From NCBI RefSeq assembly GCF_009828065.1, contig NZ_WTYK01000007.1:119163-183162 (forward strand): a stretch of DNA of 64,000 bases. The letters are read 5' to 3'. Shown here piece by piece: positions 59,317-64,000 of this stretch. Position 1 is the first letter of the stretch. Every line of letters starts with the position of its first letter. The stretch is from Croceibacterium soli (lineage in GTDB: Bacteria > Pseudomonadota > Alphaproteobacteria > Sphingomonadales > Sphingomonadaceae). The notes below the pieces were generated by a model that searched no databases, was not told the DNA's origin, and was given only the letters and a program-made list of their open reading frames with translations. The position numbers and the translations under genes are program-made.

Positions 59317-61650
59317 TCACGGCAGCCAGATCGTCGCGGTCGTGCCCTCGCCGGGCTCGCTCTGGAGATCGAGGCGCCCGCCGTGGCCTTCGATCAGCTG
59401 CCGGGCAAGCGGCAGGCCGAGCCCGGTGCGGCGTGTGCCGTCGGAGCCCGTGCGGGTCCCGTCGAGCGCGCGGGCCAGTTCGCTCGGCTTCATGCCCGGC
59501 CCGTTGTCGGAGATCACGATTCGCACGCCCTTCTTCGGCCGCGAAAGCGCCACGAGAATGCGCCCGCCTTCCGGCGTCGCTGTGATGGCGTTGTCGAGCA
59601 GGTTGCCGATCGCGCGGCCCAGCTGGCGCGGATCGGCCTGCACGACGCCCGCGCTCTTGTCTCCGCGCACGTCGCACGCGAGGTTCTTGCCCTCGATAGC
59701 CTCCTCACGCTCCCGCACCACGTCCGTTACGAACGGCAGCAAGTCGACTTCCGAGGTCGCGATCGGCAGCAGGCCCGCCTCGCTTTGCGTCAGGTCGAGC
59801 ACGCTTTCGATCTGCGCCCCGAGCCGCTCGACGGACGTGAGGATCGCGCCGACATATTCCTGCGCCTGTTCGGAAAGCTCGCCGGCGACGCCACTTTGCA
59901 GCAGTTCGGCGAAGCCGCCGATCGAGGTCAGCGGCGTGCGGAATTCGTAGGACATGTTGGCGAGGAAGCGGGTCTTCACCGCATCCGCCTCTTCCAGCGC
60001 CGTGGTTCGTTCGCGCAAGGCATCTTCCGCCTTCTTCGAATCCGTGATGTCGAGCACGGTCAGCAGGCCGTTGCCGTCGGGCAGCGGGACCCCGGCGAAT
60101 TCGAGCGTGCGGCCGTCCGACATCTGCACCTGTCCGCCCCGCTGCTGGCGGTCGAGCGTGGCCGCGCGGACGACCTCGCCGATCGCCTTGCGCTGCGCCG
60201 GACGCGCGAGCCGCGGCGCGATCCGCTCCAGAACCGCCTCGATCCGGGGATGCTCGTCGAGGAACTCCTCGGGCAGCTTCCAGATCGTGCTGAACAGCCG
60301 GTTCCAAAGCTGCAGCCGCCCATCCGGCGCGAACACCGCGAGCGATTCGAACAGGCTGTCGAAGGTGGCGGTGCGAGTGCGCAGCAGCGTGTCGCGGGTG
60401 GCGGAGAGGGCCAGCTGCTCGGTCCGATCCTCGGCCAGCAGCACGAGGCCGCCGTCGGGCATCGGCTGGGCCACGATCCTGAGATGCGTGCCGTCGCTCA
60501 GCGTCCAGGCTTCCTCCCGCGCGGCGCCGGCGGCGAACCATTCGCCCAGTTCGCGGCGCCAGGCCGGGAAGTCGCGCGCCTCCGGCAGGCGCCCGGCGTC
60601 TCGCGCCATGTCGAGGAAGCGGTCGAAGCTCGGCGGGTCGACGTGGTACAACGGGGACATGGCGAACAGGCGCTGGAACGGCAGGTTGGCGAAAGCCAGG
60701 CTCCGATCCGCATCGAACTGCGCCACGCCGATCGAGAGCTGGTCGAGCATAGAGCGCTGCGCCTCGCGAAACGCGCGAAAGGCGCGGCTCTGCTCCTCCA
60801 TCTCCTCGATATCGACGGCATAGCCGGCAACCCCATCCTGCCCGAGCGGCAAGTCGCTGACCCGCAGGGTCCGGCGCTGGCTGCCGACGGTCGCCTGGAC
60901 GATCCGCTCGACCGGCAGGTCCTGGTCGCGCGCCTGGCTGGCGATCTGCGCCGCGCTGAGGCCGTCGACCTGCTCGACCAGCTCGATCTGCTTCTGCACC
61001 ACGGTGTCCGCGTCGCCCGCGCCCACGGCCTGGACATAGGCGGTGTTGACCAGGCGCAGCTTCATGTCCGGCCCGCGGAACCACATCGGCATCGGCGCGG
61101 CTTCGATCAGGCCGACAAGGGCGGCAAAATCCCGTTGGGCGCGCTTGGTCTCCGCGCGCATGCGGGTCAGCTCGGCCTGGCTTTCCGAGAAGTCGAACCA
61201 CCAGACGAGCGCCGCGCCGGTCGCCGAGATCACCGGATCTGCGAGCTGCCCGCGCAAGGCCAGGCTGCGCTTCGATCCGACGGGCGAGACCACCATGCCG
61301 AAGGGCGCGGCGGTTTTCTGCGTCCGCCGCACCGCTTCGCTGAGATCGCTCAAATCGTGCGACGAGAGACCGGCGCCGTCGGCCGCGAGTTCGCTGAGGT
61401 AGCCGGGAAGATGGTCGAGTCCGAGCCAGGCGGCGAGCCGCTCCGGCCCTTCGATCTTGCCGTCGGCCTTGACCAGCAGCGGCACGGCCGGGGAATCGTC
61501 GATCATCCGCGTCAGACGCCGCGCGGTCGAGCGGGCAGCCTTGGCCTGGCGCGCGCGGTTGCGGGCTTCCAGCGCCAGCCAGGCCGCCCCGAAGGTCCAA
61601 CCGGCCAGCAGGAGCCCGAGCAGCACCAGCGCTGTGGGGGAGAGGTCCAT
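59317..61650 (-). CDS. divL: DivL-type PAS/histidine-kinase-like cell-cycle regulator
   Basis: A 777-residue protein: N-terminal TM segment (residues 5-28), several PAS-like domains (~50-530), then DHp and HATPase_c domains. The H-box reads NMSYEFRTPLTSI with Tyr568 (TAC at 59947-59949) in place of the catalytic His, the hallmark of DivL. The ATP lid is intact: NLLDNAITATP, SDNGPGMKP and GLGLPLARQLIEGHGG. In Caulobacter DivL regulates CckA and thus CtrA. It follows ahcY and precedes tsaE on the same strand. Confidence 0.9.
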   Translation of the reverse strand: MDLSPTALVLLGLLLAGWTFGAAWLALEARNRARQAKAARSTARRLTRMIDDSPAVPLLVKADGKIEGPERLAAWLGLDHLPGYLSELAADGAGLSSHDLSDLSEAVRRTQKTAAPFGMVVSPVGSKRSLALRGQLADPVISATGAALVWWFDFSESQAELTRMRAETKRAQRDFAALVGLIEAAPMPMWFRGPDMKLRLVNTAYVQAVGAGDADTVVQKQIELVEQVDGLSAAQIASQARDQDLPVERIVQATVGSQRRTLRVSDLPLGQDGVAGYAVDIEEMEEQSRAFRAFREAQRSMLDQLSIGVAQFDADRSLAFANLPFQRLFAMSPLYHVDPPSFDRFLDMARDAGRLPEARDFPAWRRELGEWFAAGAAREEAWTLSDGTHLRIVAQPMPDGGLVLLAEDRTEQLALSATRDTLLRTRTATFDSLFESLAVFAPDGRLQLWNRLFSTIWKLPEEFLDEHPRIEAVLERIAPRLARPAQRKAIGEVVRAATLDRQQRGGQVQMSDGRTLEFAGVPLPDGNGLLTVLDITDSKKAEDALRERTTALEEADAVKTRFLANMSYEFRTPLTSIGGFAELLQSGVAGELSEQAQEYVGAILTSVERLGAQIESVLDLTQSEAGLLPIATSEVDLLPFVTDVVREREEAIEGKNLACDVRGDKSAGVVQADPRQLGRAIGNLLDNAITATPEGGRILVALSRPKKGVRIVISDNGPGMKPSELARALDGTRTGSDGTRRTGLGLPLARQLIEGHGGRLDLQSEPGEGTTATIWLP

Positions 61651-61701
61651 TCTCGTCAGCTATTCGGTGGCGGGAACGGATGCAATGGGCGGCACGGCGA
61701 A

Positions 61702-61723
61702 CCCCTCCCGCGAACGGGAGGGG
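61702..61723 (-). terminator. Stable hairpin after ahcY
   Basis: A perfect 9-bp stem CCCCTCCCG/CGGGAGGGG with a 4-base loop lies 10 bases past the ahcY stop and before the divL start. There is no T tract. It could partly separate ahcY from the divL operon. Confidence 0.45.
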
Positions 61724-61732
61724 CCGTGTCGA

Positions 61733-63139
<1,407 letters not shown>

Positions 63140-63206
63140 GTGCTTTTCTCCTGCGAAGTGCGGGTGGAGGCGAGCCGGGGCTCCATGCTTCGCCGTGTCG
63201 GGCGCA

Positions 63207-63234
63207 CATATAGGCAATTGTCCGCCCGCGTAAA
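63207..63234 (-). promoter_or_regulatory. Candidate ahcY promoter
   Basis: On the minus strand -35 TTTACG and -10 TATATG are separated by 16 bases, in the divergent gap between ahcY and the peroxiredoxin gene (63140-63309). I could not find a convincing promoter for the other side or a known riboswitch fold. Confidence 0.38.
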
Positions 63235-63309
63235 GCCGTGGGCGGCGCTTGCACCGGCCCGGCAATCGCCTATCTTCGCCGGGAAACGACCACACAGGGA
63301 ACTACCGAC

Positions 63310-63789
63310 ATGACGATTTCCAAGGGCGACCGCATACCCGACGTGACGCTGGTGAAGGCCACGCCGGAAGGGCCGCAGAAGGTCCAGTCGAGCGAGTATT
63401 TTGCCGGCAAGAAGGTGGCGCTGTTCTCCGTGCCCGGCGCTTTTACGCCGACCTGCTCGGCCAAGCACCTGCCGGGTTATGTCGAGAAGGCGGCTGATCT
63501 GAAGGCCAAGGGCGTCGACGAGATCGCCTGCACCGCAGTGAACGACGCGTTCGTGCTGGGCGCCTGGAACCAGTCTGCCGGATCGGAAGACGTCACCATG
63601 CTGGCGGACGGCAACGGCGAATTCGCCGAAGCGGTTGGGCTGACGATGGACGGCAGCGGCTTCGGCCTGGGCAAGCGCGGCCAGCGCTTCTCGATGATCG
63701 TCAACGACGGCGTGGTCGAAGAGATCAACGTCGAGCAGCCGGGCGACTTCAAGGTCTCCAGCGCGGAGCACATGCTCGGCCAGCTCTGA
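63310..63789 (+). CDS. Peroxiredoxin (Prx5-type, thiol/glutathione-dependent)
   Basis: A 159-residue 1-Cys or atypical peroxiredoxin. The peroxidatic Cys is in VPGAFTPTCSAKHLPGY (Thr-x-x-Cys), and DGSGFGLGKRGQRFSMIVNDG with NVEQPGDFKVSSAEHML near the C-terminus is typical of Prx5/AhpE-like enzymes. It detoxifies peroxides. ATG at 63310 follows AGGGA. A second possible Cys is in DEIACTAVND. It is divergent from ahcY. Confidence 0.93.
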   Translation: MTISKGDRIPDVTLVKATPEGPQKVQSSEYFAGKKVALFSVPGAFTPTCSAKHLPGYVEKAADLKAKGVDEIACTAVNDAFVLGAWNQSAGSEDVTMLADGNGEFAEAVGLTMDGSGFGLGKRGQRFSMIVNDGVVEEINVEQPGDFKVSSAEHMLGQL

Positions 63790-63795
63790 GCCTAA

Positions 63796-63880
63796 AATCC
63801 TCCCCCTCCGGGGGAGGTGGCATCGCGCAGCGATGACGGAGGGGGCGCGGCCTGGCTCTACAGTACGCCCAGGCCAGGCC
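63796..63880. repeat. Palindromic repeat R3, start only
   Basis: TCCTCCCCCTCCGGGGGAGG (63799-63818) is a strong hairpin like the start of R2. GGTGGCATCGCGCAGCGATG then follows, with GACGGAGGGGG. The element runs into the unreliable sequence and its right end cannot be seen. It follows the peroxiredoxin stop and may act as a terminator. Confidence 0.65.
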
Positions 63881-64000
63881 CCCCCCCCCCCCCCCCGGCG
63901 GGGGCCCCCCCCCCCCCCCCGGGGGGGGGTTTGTTGGGTGGCCGAAGACACGGGGGTAGAACCAGGGAGGGGGGGGGGGTATGTGCGGGGCCCCAGCCCG
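63881..64000. other. Homopolymer-rich low-confidence sequence at the end
   Basis: Runs of 17-20 C and of 9-12 G with almost no ordinary sequence between them, unlike anything else in the window. I read this as contig-end or base-calling artefact. No gene should be called in it, including open frames that cross it on the minus strand. Confidence 0.85.

Noticed and set aside
63140..63309. SAM or SAH riboswitch before ahcY
   Set aside because: The leader from the candidate promoter is only ~60 bases and I could not fold it into a known riboswitch pattern.

Overview
The window is GC-rich, densely coded chromosomal DNA of an alphaproteobacterium, most likely a sphingomonad (Sphingomonadales, perhaps Erythrobacteraceae). 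The evidence is an exosortase A (XrtA)-type exopolysaccharide locus, a DivL-type pseudo-histidine kinase with Tyr in the H-box, a recG/sdhE/mfd neighbourhood, AddAB instead of RecBCD, and the short palindromic intergenic repeats common in this group. I see no rRNA, CRISPR array, insertion sequence, integrase or phage gene. One tRNA (Asn) is present.

Layout. (1) 1-11951 is the XrtA/PEP-CTERM-associated exopolysaccharide locus. The minus strand carries export lipoprotein, chain-length protein, tyrosine kinase, outer-membrane protein, ATPase and a deacetylase cut by the window edge. Next to them is a small-molecule module: PLP decarboxylase and AMP ligase on the minus strand, and a CelD-type acetyltransferase, acyl carrier protein and two alpha/beta hydrolases on the plus strand. 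(2) 11913-18143 is a minus-strand operon: ispE, N-formylglutamate amidohydrolase, ilvD, a small lipoprotein, nnr (NAD(P)HX repair), rlmD. (3) 18296-26206 holds ETF-ubiquinone oxidoreductase, a degenerate uracil-DNA-glycosylase-like protein, a lytic transglycosylase, moaB, a DUF4157 protein, a PA0069-type radical SAM protein, a Ca2+/Na+ antiporter and a small membrane protein. (4) 26249-34160 holds dnaE, a small conserved-looking gene, lolD, lolC/E and recG. (5) 34164-44340 holds a hemerythrin gene among repeats, sdhE, mfd, an EAL protein, NAD kinase, a small secreted or membrane peptide, tRNA-Asn, a secreted methyltransferase, an MFS transporter and an SMP-30 protein. (6) 44449-50100 holds secA, a small exported protein, repeats, argJ and an inositol-monophosphatase-family gene. 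(7) 50108-63139 is a long minus-strand cluster ahcY-divL-tsaE-amgK-murU-addB-addA-trxA, with a peroxiredoxin divergent from ahcY.

Themes. Tight translational coupling is common: six GTGA and three ATGA stop/start overlaps were read directly and were used to fix several starts. Non-ATG starts are frequent. Palindromic repeats fill nearly all the longer gaps (18147-18280, 34215-35257, 47647-47845, 49958-50100, 57657-57785, 59224-59301, 63796-63880). One repeat half is inside the addB coding sequence, and two repeats appear to supply Shine-Dalgarno sequences. The last ~120 bases are homopolymer-rich and look like low-quality contig-end sequence.

The most unusual points are the under-characterised ligase/ACP/decarboxylase/acetyltransferase/hydrolase module in the exopolysaccharide locus, an A+T-rich rare-codon patch inside lolC/E, the repeat-derived peptide in AddB, and repeat blocks A and B joined in opposite orders at two sites.
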